Below, in pieces: positions 46,727-61,234 of a stretch of DNA of 64,000 nucleotides. The notes beneath the pieces were generated by a model that made no database searches, had not been told where the DNA came from, and worked only from the letters and a program-made list of their open reading frames with translations. The first letter of the stretch is position 1. Every line of letters begins with the position of its first letter. Origin of the DNA: Tolypeutes matacus (taxonomy: Eukaryota; Chordata; Mammalia; Cingulata; Chlamyphoridae); the NCBI GenBank assembly GCA_026826555.1, contig JAKSZT010053928.1, positions 38,913,342-38,977,341 of the forward strand, written 5' to 3'. Made by a program: the position numbers and the translations under genes.

Positions 46727-47329
46727 AAAGGACAATATACCCAAATACTCATCTTTAATCCTAAAGTTTGGGGAACGTTTGGAAAGTTTGAAAATATAAC
46801 AGCAAAATTGGCTAGGTGAAGAGTTGACAGTGCAATTTTGTAAAGTGGGCAATACATTTGTATTGAATTAAGTGATTAAGCAGGAAAGAGGAAGTTCTCA
46901 TTGTAGTACTCTATGCCACCATATCTTTCACTTTGTCAGTGAAAGATCTCCTTTCTAGAAATGAGGAAGGAGGTTGAAAGAGGCCCATTAATAGGAAGAA
47001 AAAAAACCAATATTATTCTCTCTAATGAGAAGTTCCCTTATCATAACAGGTAACTACATGGTAAGAATTTTTCTTCTCATTCAAGTATTTAGTTCCACGC
47101 AACTGCCGCAATTCACATTGTAGATTTGCTCAAAGGCAAATGTAGTAGGCAAATCAAGTAGAAAAAAAAAGCATAGTAAGCAAATGGCAGACTTCTCACA
47201 TACACATACATATAAACATACATAAAAGAAGAGAAAGGAAGGAAGTAGAAGGAGGAGGATTTGGCAGTGGTAGAGGAGTCAAGCCCCAGGTAAGCATGGA
47301 TGAGAGCAGCATTCTCAAGTCAGTACCAG

Positions 47330-47900
47330 AAGAAAGTGTAAATTGGTACAAATCTTGTAGCAAGCAATTTGGAAATACTCAGCAAGATTTAAAGAGCTTC
47401 AAAATCATTTGACCAAAGACAGTCACATTTAGAAATATATATCCCAAGGATAACATAATTGTTAAAAAAGCACAAGATTTAGAAGAGAATGTTCAACATA
47501 GTGTTATTTATAATGTTGTAAATGGAAGATAAAAATCTGAAATAAAATAATAAATACATTAAATATGGCATATCTAAAAGATGAATATTATATGATAAAC
47601 ATAACTACAATTTTAGAATATTTAATAAATGGAAAAATGTTGACATTTTGCGGGGTGGGGACTAAATCTGGGACTTCATACATGGGAAGCAGGCACTCAC
47701 CCACTGAGCTACACCTGTTCCCCACATTATATTTTTAAATTAAAAAAGAATAAGAAATAAAGTCACTTATTTGAGCCCAACATTGTAAAAATGCATACAT
47801 AAAAGTTTATATAAGGAAATAGATCCTTTTTATACTTCTGTATTTTCCAAATATCCCATAATTAACATGCATTTCTGTTACCATTAGAAATTAAAATAAT
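47330..47900 (+). mobile_element. Old L1 3' end, sense, interrupted by a SINE
   Basis: Diverged L1 ORF2-end landmarks: 'agaaagtgtaaattggtaca', 'aagcaatttggaaatactca', then a 3' stretch ending near 'tctgttaccattagaaatta'. A tRNA-derived SINE splits it at about 47649-47723. Confidence 0.6.
47649..47723 (-). mobile_element. tRNA-Ala-like SINE remnant, antisense
   Basis: The minus strand reads 'ggggaacaggtgtagctcag' then 'tgggtgagtgcctgcttccc', clearly tRNA-Ala-like, with a degraded B box. It lacks a long tail. It is older than the copy at 41845-41943 but of the same general class, and lies inside an old L1. Confidence 0.75.
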
Positions 47901-50174
47901 AATTACTATTATTATCAGGGTCATGATAATTAATATCTATGGGATACTTACTAAGTGTCAAGCATTGTTCTCTAGCCTTGAATCCTCACAACAAACCTTT
48001 GAGAGAATGAAAGTAGGATTCTCTGCAATTCTGCTGCTGGCTTCATGAATCACAGTTATTGGTTCATTTAGACCATATAGTGAGAGCAACCCTAAACATT
48101 TCAGTCTTGTGGAATGTAGCAGAAAACTTAGCATAGGCTCCCCAGGCTAATGTAAGAAGGTTTGAGTTGCCTTCAAAAAATGTTTCAGTCTCTTTCCACA
48201 ATGCCTGCATAAAAATGAACTTTCCAGAAGTACAAATAGGTTACGACCTTTAATATGAAATATATTAAGAAGTACCTTTGGAAGGAGCTAGATAAAGCCC
48301 ACAATTCTTCCTTTCTTTTGTCAGATTTTGCTGAATAGTTCTCGGTACTCTTTGTGATACTTAAGATAGCCTGACAGCTATAGTCAACTTGCTAAAATTA
48401 TGTATCAATGGGCACTCACTTTCAGTTCAGGAAAACATTGTATTAAGTGGAAAAGTAGAATGTTAAATCTCTTTATCAAAAAGACTAGCAAATTTTTTAG
48501 ATCATTCGGGAATTTTATTATTTGAGTCTAAGTCAGAAGTGATGACAGAGTTTACAAAGGAGAGTAGCTTTGTGGGCAAAAGGTGAAGAGATAGACTTTC
48601 CAATTCCAGTCTTGTAACTAACTGAATGATGTTAGAGTGATTTGTCTCTCAGTATATTTTATTTTTTCTGTACAAAGGGACAAGAATGTGGCTTTTGTCC
48701 AAATAATAAAGTTGTTGTGAGTAAAGAGTATGTCGCTTTTAGGTTGTATTTCCATAGAAGAATATTAAATATAAATATTTGTAAATATGTTATGCAGCCT
48801 AAATGTCAATTAAATACAACTGTTAATACATTGATAAGATTATTTGAACTAAATGACTATAGACACCTAAGACTAGTTAGATAGAAAATGTCTTACCCAT
48901 GGACAAAAATCTAAGAGCACCAGGCTGATTCAAACAGTACTAAATTAAACAGGCTAAGGATATGGTTCATGTAAACATAAAGAAAATGAATATGAATTCA
49001 AATAAAGTGCTCAACAGCAGAGCATACTAATGATGCTCAGTAGCATGTATCTACCTCATAGAGATAACAAGCACAGTTACTGCCTCACAGGAAGTCAGAT
49101 GAAATTGTTTTTGCTAGCATTCCTTTGTGGCAATCAACCAAACATTTTCAAGCATTATGTCCTTATAGAAAAACAAGTAATAATTTATTTTTCCAATTTT
49201 GAGCAGGGGGGTTATTATGCCTACTTATATCATAAAATATTGATCAAATCATACCAATGAGCAGCATTTTTATAATCAGTTTAAAGTTAGTTGGTAAATA
49301 AATCTAGCTTTAAAAGATAGACACATTGGTATGCAACAAATTATTGAAAAAATGCCAACACAATACACCTTTATTATAATCTAATGAAAATATATTCATT
49401 TTGGTAGTGATTGATATATTGCCTGACTTAAAATTAGAACCCAGCTTTTAGAGTAAATTTTACTCCGAATTTATTAGCAATTATGTTGTGATTGCTTTAT
49501 TGAATAGAAGAATAACATCTTGGAAATTTTACAAGCATAAGCAATGTTATCATTATTATAGCTACCATTATTATTTGAATGCTTAACAAATGCCAAGTAC
49601 ACTGATAAATCCCATAAGTGTGCTATCTTATTGAATTCTTATCACTTTATGATGTTTACATTATGGCATTTTTCAGATGTGACTAGTGTGGTTAAGTGAT
49701 AAGAATAGCAGTTGAGAACCTAGATTATTACAAAGTCAATGCTCCCAGACACTACCTATTATCACAGAAAATCAGCAGAATAACATTGTCTGCCATATCA
49801 CAGAAATAGCTATGACATAAAAGTGACATATAGTTAAATAGATCCATTTATCTACAGATAAACTGTAACCAAATCATGTAAATTGAATACAGTATCCATT
49901 TAACAGGGACTAATGATAAATCCAGGCAGTTACTTATCCAGATAACAGAAAGAAAACATTCTATTGTTAATATGTATTGAAAATACATTAGTTTGAACTG
50001 ATATATATGAGTTGGCTATGGGCATGCTATGTCCAAAGAACAAACAGGAAAAATTAAAAAAAAAACAGGAATCAGAAATCTATGTGGAGTTTCTTGGCAA
50101 AAGCATATGCACTCGGTCAGATTTAAATAATAATCTATGCATTGATAACTTGTCTAATAATAATAATAAAGTTA

Positions 50175-50395
50175 CCAATTATTGAGCACTTGCTATATGC
50201 AAATACAGTGCAATGTGGTTTACTAGTTAGTATCTGGTAAGCATTACTATCACCACTATATAGAAATGGAAACTGAGAGGCAGAGAGGAAATCCAAGCTT
50301 TCTAAAGTCACACAGTTAATTAATGCCAAAAGAATAAGCAAGATTTCATACCCAGGTCTTCCTGATACCAAAACCAAATTATTTAACTACTGTAC
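50175..50395 (-). repeat. MIR SINE, antisense
   Basis: Antisense MIR core 'agaaatggaaactgagaggc', 'aaagtcacacagttaattaa' and 'catacccaggtcttcctgat'. Confidence 0.8.
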
Positions 50396-51614
50396 AAAAC
50401 CTGAGTTTCTACTAAATGTTAATTATGAAATATTTTTTAATTAAGAGTTTTTACTGAGGCTGTAATTTTGGTATGTAAGGGGCATGTAAGACTAGTGAAA
50501 TTTACAAAACACTATAGATTCAAAGGCATTTCAGATTTTCTTATGAGCAATGCAATCTTTATGTCAATTTATATTTCTTAATAATACTGATTATTGATTA
50601 GTGATGATTAGTGGTTTTTGTTATGTATTCACCATATTTTGCATTAACTATTAATGTTTATACAGTTAAATTACAAGTTTTTAATTTACTTTTTGATGTA
50701 AAAAATTGTTATAACCACTTTAGAAGATATATACAGCCAATTTTCATTTATCTATGAACAGAAGCAGTATAAAAAAATTAAACTAAGCTCCAATTATTGT
50801 AATCATACGTCTAGCAAGGTGCTATGCAAATTCTTGGTGTGGAAACTTAATATGCACTTGGGGAACCTCAGTCTAGGGAAAATATAAGATATGCCAATGA
50901 TGATGATCTTTATAAGAATTTTCTCTTTTTGGGGAATGGTAGGATATGATAAGCCTACAGATTGGTCTGAGATAGAAAGATAAATACTGAAGCCATGAAA
51001 GTGGATAAAACATCACTGGAAAAAGGTTTGGAAGAACATATTTTGGGAGACAGAAAGAGAAAGAGTAAAGGCAACAGTAAAAGAGCAGTCAGAAAAAAAA
51101 AGGGAAATCAATAATGTAGTATCTTAGAAGCAAAGTAGAAACAGAGTTTGCAAGTCGAGGTTTTAGTAAATATTTTAGAATTGTAAAGAGAATTTGAGGA
51201 TGCTGATCAAGAAGAAATCATTCGGTTTAGTGATTAAGAGATTAGAAGTAAGCTTTTTTAAAGGACATAAATATACAGTAAGGAGAACATTACACACGAA
51301 TTTATTTGTTGTTCAACCTTTCTTACAACCAGGGAATAAGAATTGATATATAGGTGCAGTACATACATTTTAAAGGATTTGGCCTCTTTTTGAGAACACA
51401 AAGAGAAGTAACAGATTAGGAAATATTTTATGTATGAAAAGTTTTAAACTGTAAACTCAGTGAGGAAATGGAATGTAATTTTATGAGTGAAGATTTTACT
51501 GCGTCATAAATTGATAGACTAAAAAACAGTGAGTATCAATTTCTTTTGAAGAAGCTCCAAGGTGTACCAACATTTGATTTGGGCAATATAGGTTTGCTTT
51601 TTTGTTTTGTTTGT

Positions 51615-51700
51615 TCTTAGTCTCTGTCCTTGTCTGTTTGTCTGTCTGTCTAGCTCTCTCTGTCTCTCTCTTTCTCCCCTCCCCTTTTCTTTTTCTTTTT
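51615..51700. repeat. (CTGT)n/(CT)n pyrimidine-rich low complexity
   Basis: Repeated GTCT and CTCT units over about 85 bp; the minus-strand ORF over it is compositional. Confidence 0.85.
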
Positions 51701-52034
51701 GTGGATGAGGTGTGTTCTTTCTCTTTAAAAGATAGATTAAGCATGTTTAGACGCTAAAGAGAGGAGAAGGACCCAGGCTTCAAAGGGGAAATGATTGAAA
51801 ATTTAAGAGTCTGAGTGTATAGATGGAGAATTCCTTTTCTACCTTATCACTGTCGGGAAAATAAATTAAAATTTAATTTTATCTTAAATAAATAATGGAA
51901 ACAAATGTGTCATTTAATAAACTTTCCAGAAATGATTTGCTTAAAATATCACAGTGCCTTCACAGACATAGTCACAGAGTAAGCCATGCCTGTAAGTGGT
52001 GGCCTTTGCTCAGTAGGCATAATAATAATCAGAG

Positions 52035-52265
52035 CTAACACGTAATTGAGTGTTCCCTATGTGACTGGTACAGTTAAAAATACTTTGTATGTATTATCTC
52101 CTTTATACTACATAATTCTACATAAACCCCACTAGGTAGATACTATTATTATCCCCATATTACGCACAAGGAAACAACACAGCCAGTAATTGGCACAGAT
52201 AGACTGTGAATCCAGGCAGTCAGACAACCTAGAGTCTTAATGCCTGACCTATGGATGCTATAGAA
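52035..52265 (-). repeat. MIR SINE, antisense
   Basis: 'tgagtgttccctatgtgact', 'actattattatccccatatt' and 'gactgtgaatccaggcagtc' fit antisense MIR in order. Confidence 0.8.
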
Positions 52266-52997
52266 ACTAGACTGCTTAGAGCCAAGAAATCGTTCCTCCT
52301 CCTCTTTCCTCAGGCCACTTGATGCTCTTTCTGATTGAATTCTCGTGTAAGCTGTCAACTCCCCAGCTCCCTGGATACATCGCTGCTTTAAATCTATACC
52401 TCAGTCATCCTAACAGTACTATTTCCTTCTCAAATGTCAAAATCAAATTCTGCTACCTAAAAAAAAATCTTTATATAAATGAATCCGTTGAAAGTGGTTA
52501 GGATGCACCCAGAGAGATTCTTGATAATATTACATGAAACCCATTATAAAATTCTGCAAGACATGGTTCATTTCCCAACAGCAAACAAGAGATCTGTGTA
52601 TCACTGCAAGGTTGCAAGTTAGGTAATGTTTCCCTGAATATGAAAACTTCTACCTGTCAAAAAGAAATCTTCTCTTCAAAGGAAGAGAATGATGAGCTTT
52701 CTGAAAAATAATTCAGCTGGAATCTAAATAACACTAGGTAGGAGGCAAGGTGGTTACTTTGCCCTGGTTTTAAAACAGCTGTAGATGAAATGAAAGCAGA
52801 GTCATTTTTCTGAGTGACTGGTATGAAGGAATTTTCAGTTGTCAGCAGCTTGTGTTGTACCTTTCAAACTTGTATAATTTCACTTTTTTTTACTCGTGAT
52901 TTTTGTAAAAAGGAAAAAAAAACATAACTCTATAGAGCTTAAGTCCTACTTCCACTTCCTCTGATTTGACACTTTCTCTGATTGTTCTAACACACTT

Positions 52998-53688
52998 TAT
53001 TTTTGTTTTTTGTTTTTGCTTTTGTTTTTTAAGGTACTTTTAATTTTTTAAAAAATTACTTAGATTACATAAATGTTACATTAAAAATATAGGGGATTCT
53101 CATATGCCCCACTCCCTACCCCTCCCAAGTTTTCCCACATTAACAGCATCCTTCATTAGTGTGGTACATTTGTTACAATTGATGAACACATTTTAGAGCA
53201 TTGCCACTAAGCATGGATTATAGTTTACATTGTAGTTTACACTCTCTCCCACACAATTTTGTAAGTGATAGCAAGATATATAATGGCCTGTATCTGTCAT
53301 TACAATGTCATTCAGGAAGATTCCCAAGTCCCAAAAATGCCCCCATATTATACATGTTTTTCCCTCTCCCTATCCTCAGAACCTCCGGTGGCCACTCCTT
53401 CCACAACCATAATAGTTCTTCCATTGCTAGAATCAAAATAAGTCTGTAGTAGAATATCAGTAAATCTCCTCTAGTCCATTGTTAATTCCCCAATCCTGAG
53501 GATTCTGGAGATGGTGATGCCCCCACTCTGTTTCTAATTGAGAGGGAACTTAGATTCCATGGGGCAGATGGATGGAGCTATCTTGCTTGCAGTTGCAGAT
53601 TCTCTTTGTTCCTTGGCATGGTTGTTGTCCATCATCATCTCCTTGTTAGTTGTCCTGGGTGAGTCCAATGAACTGGAGAGCAGATTTA
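52998..53688 (-). mobile_element. L1 3' UTR, antisense, 5'-truncated, with TSD
   Basis: A T-rich start, then 'cttagattacataaatgtta', 'attagtgtggtacatttgtt' and 'ttagttgtcctgggtgagtc', an L1 3' UTR in antisense. The 10-bp direct repeat TAACACACTT flanks it (52988-52997, 53689-53698), with nick site ACTT/AA. The same subfamily recurs in the same orientation at 62922-64000. Confidence 0.8.
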
Positions 53689-54408
53689 TAACACACTTAA
53701 ATTTTTCCTGTACTTTCTTTATTGTTTGTTTCGCATTCAGCTGGTGTTAATTTATATTGCTGCCTATATATCCTGTTTCTCTCTAAGTCATCCAGGGGCT
53801 CTCATTGGAAAAAAAAAATAATAATAAGCATTACTTCTTATGTTCTGGGCTTTCATTTTTCTCTGTAACCATGTTCCAACACTTATCTTACCTATCCTTT
53901 TTGTCTTCTACCACTTCTCGTTCTCTGTGTCTTTACTTTCACCCATTATGTTCCAGAGAAGATCTTTTGTTTCTATGTAAGCAACAACTAGAAAAACCAT
54001 TACTGTTATAAGAAAAATATCTTTATAAAATTGGTATGTCATTTTATGGCAACGGAAAATATCAGGTTACACAGCATTTAATGTCAATAAAATTGACCTT
54101 CTTTCACAACTACTTAATAGGCATTTATCTGCCTTTCTATAAATCATATGTTTTAAAACAGTGCTACTTGTAAAAATATAACATTTCATTTAGAGCAACA
54201 GTTTCTAGCATTTTTTGAGTATGTAGTTCCCTTTCAAAGTAAAATAAGTTTTGAATAACAATGTGGGCCCCAGTTTATTCATTCTCCTGAAAATGCAGGT
54301 GGGTTTTATTTGGAGGGATTTTATTCACTTAACCACAAGAAATGTTTTTCAAAAAAGAATGTACAGTTAGTTGTCCTTCGATGTAGAACCTAGTTTGGCA
54401 ATAGAGGA

Positions 54409-54452
54409 AAAAAAAAAAAAAAAATAAAAAAAATATATATATATATATATAT
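54409..54452. repeat. Poly(A) and (TA)n low complexity
   Basis: An A-rich run followed by TA units. A (TTTTG)n stretch lies further on at about 54724-54752. Confidence 0.9.
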
Positions 54453-55399
54453 CACTTTCACACTGCAAGTCTTAGTAAGCCTTGCACTTATGTATTTCTT
54501 TTACCTTTCTAATTATTCTTCCATTTTTACCTAGGTGAGAATGGAGATGCAATGGGTTTTCTTTAGTGTTAGTCAACTGAGAGACATTTTTCTGAGTTCT
54601 AGTTAATTGAGATCTATAACTACTCTCTTATTTCCTTTCTTGCTATTTAAATTTTTATAACCTCTAAATCTCACTCTTCCCCATACGAATGATAGCCATT
54701 AGTTTGGGTGTACTTTTTGTTATTGTTGTTTTGTTTTGTTTTGTTTTGTTTTCCCTCTTTTTTTCGTACAGAGCTTGTTTCATACTCTATTTCCTACTCT
54801 GTCTTCTGTAGGCTGGGCAGTTAGACAGGCTCATTCCTAATATAAGAGCTAATCGTATTATGTTCAGAACCTTAAAGGATTGTTTAACATTCACTGTGAT
54901 GTTAGTTCCCCCAGAGCAAATAGGGAAAAATATCCAAAGATGATCCATCAGATTTGCTATTGTGTATTGTTCACATTAAGCTTCTAAATAAGCTTAAGAT
55001 TTGCTATATTATAACAAGACTACAAGTGAAAGTTCCTTACCATGAATAAAAATACCAAAATGAGAGAAAATAGGACTTTGGAATTCTTATGTAGCAAGCA
55101 CAGTAAGTGTATTTAAATTAAAAAAAAAAATACTTATGTTAATAAATCTAATCTTTATAGATGATGTGCCTTTTTAAAACTTATTAAAATATTTAACTAT
55201 AATTGGTTTAAACTCATGGTTTATGTAGATTCAGCAGTGGTTGGTGGATGATGATTGAAACCTGGGAAATATGATTGCCTATATTTTACATTCTAATCGA
55301 AAATACAACCTTCCTTACCACAAATGACTAGTGCAAAAATGTGGGAAAAACAAATTGAGTATGAAAAAGTACAAAGAATAATATAATAGCTCATAAAAT

Positions 55400-55804
<405 letters not shown>

Positions 55805-57052
55805 TGAAGGCAACACCCAGAAGCCAGTTCTGCATCATGTGTTAATGTTTGCATTAAGTGATTACCTATTATACTCCCACCGTCTCTCAACTTCGGCTAC
55901 CTCTTATTTTTGAAGTTCATTTCCTTTCATCATCCTAACTCTGACAATCCTTTCGTTGTTCCTCATCTTTCTCCTATTTTATCTTTCTTCCTTCCCCACC
56001 TCAGATTCCGTGGTCCATTGTTAAAAATTTCCTTGTAAATACTCTCAACTCTTTCTCCCTCCTCCCCTCAATTGTACTTTCCTGGCAAACCAAAACCACA
56101 GCTAAATTCAGTTCTCCATCTGCCCTGAACTGACACCCCAATAATTAAATGAGAAGAAGACACATTATCATTCATTCTGGTCTCGTTTAAAATTTTATCA
56201 CTAATCTTAAATGCACATCTAATATGGCTTCTGCTGTATTTCACTAATCCATTGATTCCTACTCTGCTAAATGTCTGTATAATATCTTTTCTTTTCTCCT
56301 CAAGCTTCTAATACCTATTCTCCAACTTCACTCTCAGCTGAGAAGCTTGATCCTATTTCATTGATAAAAATGGAAACTGTCCAAAGAGAAATTCCACAAG
56401 TTTCCACTACCACATACCTCTCCTATACCCATATATTCAGTCTTCCCTATTGTTTCTAGGAACCCCATGCTTTATCTAATGCTGCACATGCATTAGATCC
56501 CTCTGACATATCTCCTAAAATTATCCCCTCTCTCTCCTGCCTCATTCAATGTTTTCCTCTTTGCTGAGTCCTTTCTATAGAAATCTTTCCTTGTTGCCCA
56601 CATCTCTTTCTAGCTACAACCTCACTTCCCTAGTCATCTTTTTCCACAGCAGCATTGCTCCAAAGAGTTTTTATACTCTATAATTCCTTTCTTTCTGTTT
56701 TCTTTTGACCCCACCTCTGTCAGTTTTTTTATCCTCACTATTCTGCTGAAACATCTTTTATCAAAGGAAGGTTGATTAATTTGTTTTAATATCCTGCACA
56801 TTGTCATATCAATTATGTCAATTCCCATCTCTTATTTTACGTTTCCTATCAGAAGCTGATTATTATCTTCTTAATGTACTTCCTCTGCTTGTTTTCCTTG
56901 ACACCATCGTTTCTTGTTTTCATTCCCATTTTACTAGCTGCCTATTCTCAGGTCTATTGCTGGTTCCTCTTTATCTCCCTGACCTTTAAACATTGTTGTG
57001 ATTGACAATTCCCTCTGCATATCTCTTTTCTTTTCTCACTCACTATTCAAGT

Positions 57053-57223
57053 CAGTGAATCTGTACAAGGCTGCATATTAGAATCACCTTGACAATTTTT
57101 AAAAAAATAGTTTCCCAGGCATCAACTTTGAAGATTTTGATTCTGTTAGGCTGTGATGAAGCATCTATATTATTTAAAGCATTCCTGATATTTCAAATAG
57201 GCAACCAAGCTCAAGACCCACTG
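57053..57223. mobile_element. MER5-like non-autonomous hAT-Charlie element
   Basis: Starts CAGTGAATCTG and ends AGACCCACTG, so terminal inverted repeats match MER5-type ends. The interior has 'ggctgcatattagaatcacc', the typical MER5 phrase. The 8-bp flanks no longer match, as expected for an old copy. Confidence 0.7.
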
Positions 57224-57249
57224 CCTAGGTGATCTTACCCAATTGCATG

Positions 57250-57690
57250 GTTTTTGATACCATCCAAATACTCATGATTCTAAATTTATATCTTAAGCTA
57301 AATCTATTCTTGAATGCCAGATTTTTATACCTAAATTATCTACTTGACATTTTGACATAGCAGTAAAGTAACCTTATTTTATCACTCCCAAATTCTTCTA
57401 CCATAGTGTTTCCCATCTTTGTAGAGGGAAACATTCATTGTTCAGCTAGAAATCTCAGAGTTGTTCTTCACTCCATTCTTTCCTTCACATCTTGACTTCA
57501 CTGTCAGTTCTACCATTAAAATATACCCAGAATCTGAATACTTCTCACCACCTACATTCTCACATCCCTTATTGAAGCAACCAGCACCTTTTACCTGGCT
57601 TATTACTAACTGATATCCCTCCTTCCCCTCTACTCCTTTAGGGTCTTTTCTCAAAATAACAGCTTCAGTGGTACTTTGTATCCATAAGAA
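57250..57690 (+). repeat. Ancient repeat (same unassigned family as 17440-19850)
   Basis: 'ttgtgttcttcactccatt'-like block, 'catcttgacttcactgtcag', 'cagcaccttttacctggctt' and 'actgatatccctccttcccc' parallel the left half of the 17.4-kb copy. Confidence 0.45.
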
Positions 57691-57754
57691 ACAATGGCTT
57701 TCCATCGCAGTCACAATTACTGAGCTGTTTCTGTGTTTCAAGCAATTTTGTAAT

Positions 57755-57975
57755 TACTTTATTTTTTGCATGGGTTCTATTAACTCATTTACTCCTACCA
57801 ATGACCTAAGTATAGTTTTCATTCTCATTTTCCAGAGGAAGATACTGAGAAATAGATAACATAAATAGCCTCCTCAAAAATCACACAGTTTAGTAATTGG
57901 GAGAGCCAAGATTCAAAGCAAGGCAATCTAACTGCAGAGCCCTTACTCTTAATTCTGGTCCCTATATTGTTTGAT
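57755..57975 (-). repeat. MIR SINE, antisense
   Basis: 'cattctcattttccagagga', 'aaaatcacacagtttagtaa' and 'gccaagattcaaagcaagg' in antisense MIR order. Confidence 0.8.
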
Positions 57976-58609
57976 ACCATCGAAAACCTCACACAGCATG
58001 ACCGACATCTCTGGACATTATAAGAAATCGAACAGCATAGAATCAAACCATGTGTACTAACTCATTGGGGAATCAATAATAATACTAAATATTTTGTTTT
58101 TAACGTTACAGTGGGGCCACTTCCCCTGCAGCAAAGAGACAGATTCCATTTCAGATTGGTGTTTTCCTTTCCACATACTCATTCTCCTCATATTAGGCCA
58201 GCCTCTTCTTGACATGTAAATGCCACCGCCCATTTTTTTTGCATGTCTTGCTCAACTTTACTCTTATGTGTTGTGCATCATGGGCCAGCAGAGTTTATCC
58301 AGAGAATGCAATATATACCCACTCACCCATTCCTCATGTCCTCATTGCTATCTTCTCTCCTCTTCTCAACATGTTATAGTATCTCTACACAATTTCCATC
58401 TTGTAATTCATGGGTTTCTTTCATTTCATCTCCACCATTCCTATGACTTCCAATAATTTCAGTGAAAATAAGGACAATAGTAAATACCTTCCCATATAAT
58501 GAGAAAATCATGACTTTCCCTACCTTATTTTGCAGCATTTCCTATGTTCCAGTCAAATCTCTGATCAACTACCACCATATAAATGCCAGTATTCCCACCA
58601 TTGTGAATT

Positions 58610-58870
58610 TTTCTTGCTATTTTCTTCACCTGGAATGTACTTCGTTAAATTTGCCCTTACTTCAAATCCTATCTATCTATACACAAATTAGACACCATTT
58701 CTTTTTGAAATTGTTCGCCTCCCTCTTGGTTTGAATTAGCCTATCCCACCTGTGAATTTCCAAGTCACTGTTTTTATTACTCTCTTCTTGTTCTGATCAT
58801 TTTCTATATAATATTATTGTAAATTTTGTACATTTCTCCCACTAGACTGGGACCTCTTTGAAACTATGCC
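58610..58870 (+). repeat. L2 LINE 3' fragment, sense
   Basis: 'cacctggaatgtacttcgtt', 'cttcaaatcctatctatcta' and 'tctcccactagactgggacc' follow the L2 3' end order. Diverged. Confidence 0.65.
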
Positions 58871-60109
58871 TGACAATGTCATTTGTTAAACATTTGAACA
58901 ATTATGAACATAATATTGGTTTGGAGACAAGTTAATAAAAGGAAAATTAGTTTAATGTAAAAAAACTACACTTAATCAGCATTCAACCATCTGGTATCAA
59001 TGTGTGGTTTTTCTAGATCTAGTGTTTACTCATGAAGCTTTCTTTCTGTCTCTTGCTTCACAACTGGTGCATCATCATAGAACATCAGTTTTCTTTTTTT
59101 CTTTCTTCCTTTTCTTTTAATTGAAACATACCATTTTTTAATTCTTCTTAAGCTAATTTTAAAAATACTATGCAACCATCATTAAAGAAATTTAGATATT
59201 TATAATAAATTCAGTAAGCTTATCTTTTAATTGGCAACTTAATAGAATCACAGTCTGAGGTAGCCTGATGCTTTCTAAAAGGCTGCATTATAATTTTATT
59301 ATCACTATTAGCAGTCATAGCACTTCCCACCTTTTACTGCAAAGTACTTATTAAAATTAACCAATTAATCCTTAGACAGAGGTTAAATAACTTGCTCAAG
59401 ATCCCAATGTAGTAATATTATAATCAGAATTGTACCCCAGGAGTTGTTGATCAAGATGTCAACAAACATTCCTGGAGTATGGTGATACTGTTATTTGGCA
59501 GCATAATAAGTCTGTGGACTGAATCATTAAAATGATAAATCCAACAGCTGACAAAAGCATAATAAATTTAGGATCTATTAGATGTGAGTCAGCAAGGTTC
59601 AATGGGCCTGGTGTTCTGTCAAAACTGTATCTTGCAAATACAAAATCTTCTCTCTCTAAATGAAGGAATGACAGAATGGTTCATTACAGTGTCCAATTAA
59701 AGGTCCATTAGTGGGAGGTAAAACATCAGTTCTTAGTTGTGCTGAGTAAAAACATTTCACAACTCTAATGGCAATATAAAATCCTGAGGTCTGAAATGCA
59801 AATTAATTTTAACAGCAGTGGCCCAGGGAGGAGAGACAGAGATAAATAATGGCAAAAATAAAATTAAGTATTCTTTAAGTAAGTCATTCAAAAACAAATA
59901 TAGCTGCATTTCATGCTATTCTGAAACAATGATTCCCAGTATAAATCAAAGAAATAAATAAGCATGGCATTTTGCATTGAAACCCAGGTGTTAAGTATGA
60001 GATCAAGAATATCTGAGTTTATTTCTAATTAAATGGTAATACATAAGGACAAGGGTCAATGAAGACCAATTCAATCTGTGTTGAATAACCAGGTATTGAA
60101 ATTAAATGA

Positions 60110-60465
60110 TGAGTGGGAGAGAGTGTGGTCTACAGTGTGAACTGTGGTCTATGGTTGGTGGCAAGGCTCCAGGAGGTGTAAGTTCATTGAGGTTGGTGGG
60201 CCACACTATGGGAGATGTTTGTGTTGAATGTAGTGGGAGGTGTGGGAGGTGGGCAACATGGGAATCCGAGTGGGTTCCGTATAATATTTTAGGTAATCTA
60301 AGCACCTCTTAAAATATATGTATATATATATATAAAAAATAACATCTTTGTAAGCAAATACACATATATGCATATATATTTATATATCATTTTACAAATG
60401 TTTGTATGTATTGTGAGAATTTTGATTTTTACCCATAATAAAAAAAAAAAAAAAAAAAAAAAAAA
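60110..60465 (+). mobile_element. Young 5'-truncated L1 3' end, sense, with TSD
   Basis: L1 3' UTR ('gggagagagtgtggtctaca', 'gtgggaggtgtgggaggtgg', 'gtaatctaagcacctcttaa') ending in a 26-nt A run (60440-60465). The perfect 12-bp TSD GAAATTAAATGA lies at 60098-60109 and 60466-60477. The long pure tail and intact TSD mark a recent insertion. ORFs inside it are incidental. Confidence 0.88.
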
Positions 60466-60839
60466 GAAATTAAATGACAACTGGCTTGTTCTTTCATTGA
60501 TATTTTCAAAGTCCTCTAGTGATCTTGGGGAGCCATTATAATTTCAATTAGAACTCAACATATTAGAAGTACACCTGTTATGGTTTGCTTCCACTGGTTC
60601 CAATAAGTACAGACATTACGTAGTGTCTCAAGTTTATAGAGTTAGAGGTACCTATCAATAAGGCATATATATAATATTTTTCAATTACTATTAAAGCCAT
60701 AGCTTACTAAGTAAATTATAAAACAGTTAAGAACTATAGATATGAGCCTACTATATGTGAGGACTTAATGAGATTATTCTTACCATGTGTCTTCTAGAGT
60801 AATTTGTTCAGTCAGTCATTGAGTGATATGTTTTGGTTT

Positions 60840-61140
60840 TTGTAATGAGCCTTCACTGTCAGGCATTGAGGACACAGTGGAGTTGGAGATATTTCCTACC
60901 CTCAAACAACTTACAGTCTAATGTGTGATTCAGAAAAGGAAACAAGTTGCTGCAGGGCTATGTAATAAAACACAGAGACTACTGGAACCCACCAAAAGAA
61001 AACAGAGTTCACCATTCAGGGACAGGACATATTTTCTGAAGGAAATGACGTCTAAGCTGTGTCCTGAAGAAAGGGGAAGCAGCAAACCTGGTGAAGAGGG
61101 GAAATGGTGAGGGAAACAGGATAGGCAAAGGCTCAGAAGA
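60840..61140 (+). repeat. Ancient dispersed repeat fragment (15.4-kb family)
   Basis: 'aggcattgaggacacagtgg', 'cctaccctcaaacaacttac' and 'tctaagctgtgtcctgaaga' parallel the blocks of the 15.4- and 30.0-kb copies. Confidence 0.45.
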
Positions 61141-61234
61141 GAACACCTTTTGAAATCTGTCCTTTCTATTTGTGGAGGGTTAGCAGGGAAGTGACATTCA
61201 CTGAACATGTAAAATGTGCTGGTCACAAGGTCGT

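Noticed and set aside
55880..57020. Pyrimidine-rich stretch as a regulatory or coding region
   Set aside because: It reads as a decayed dispersed repeat, without conserved motifs or open frames of note.
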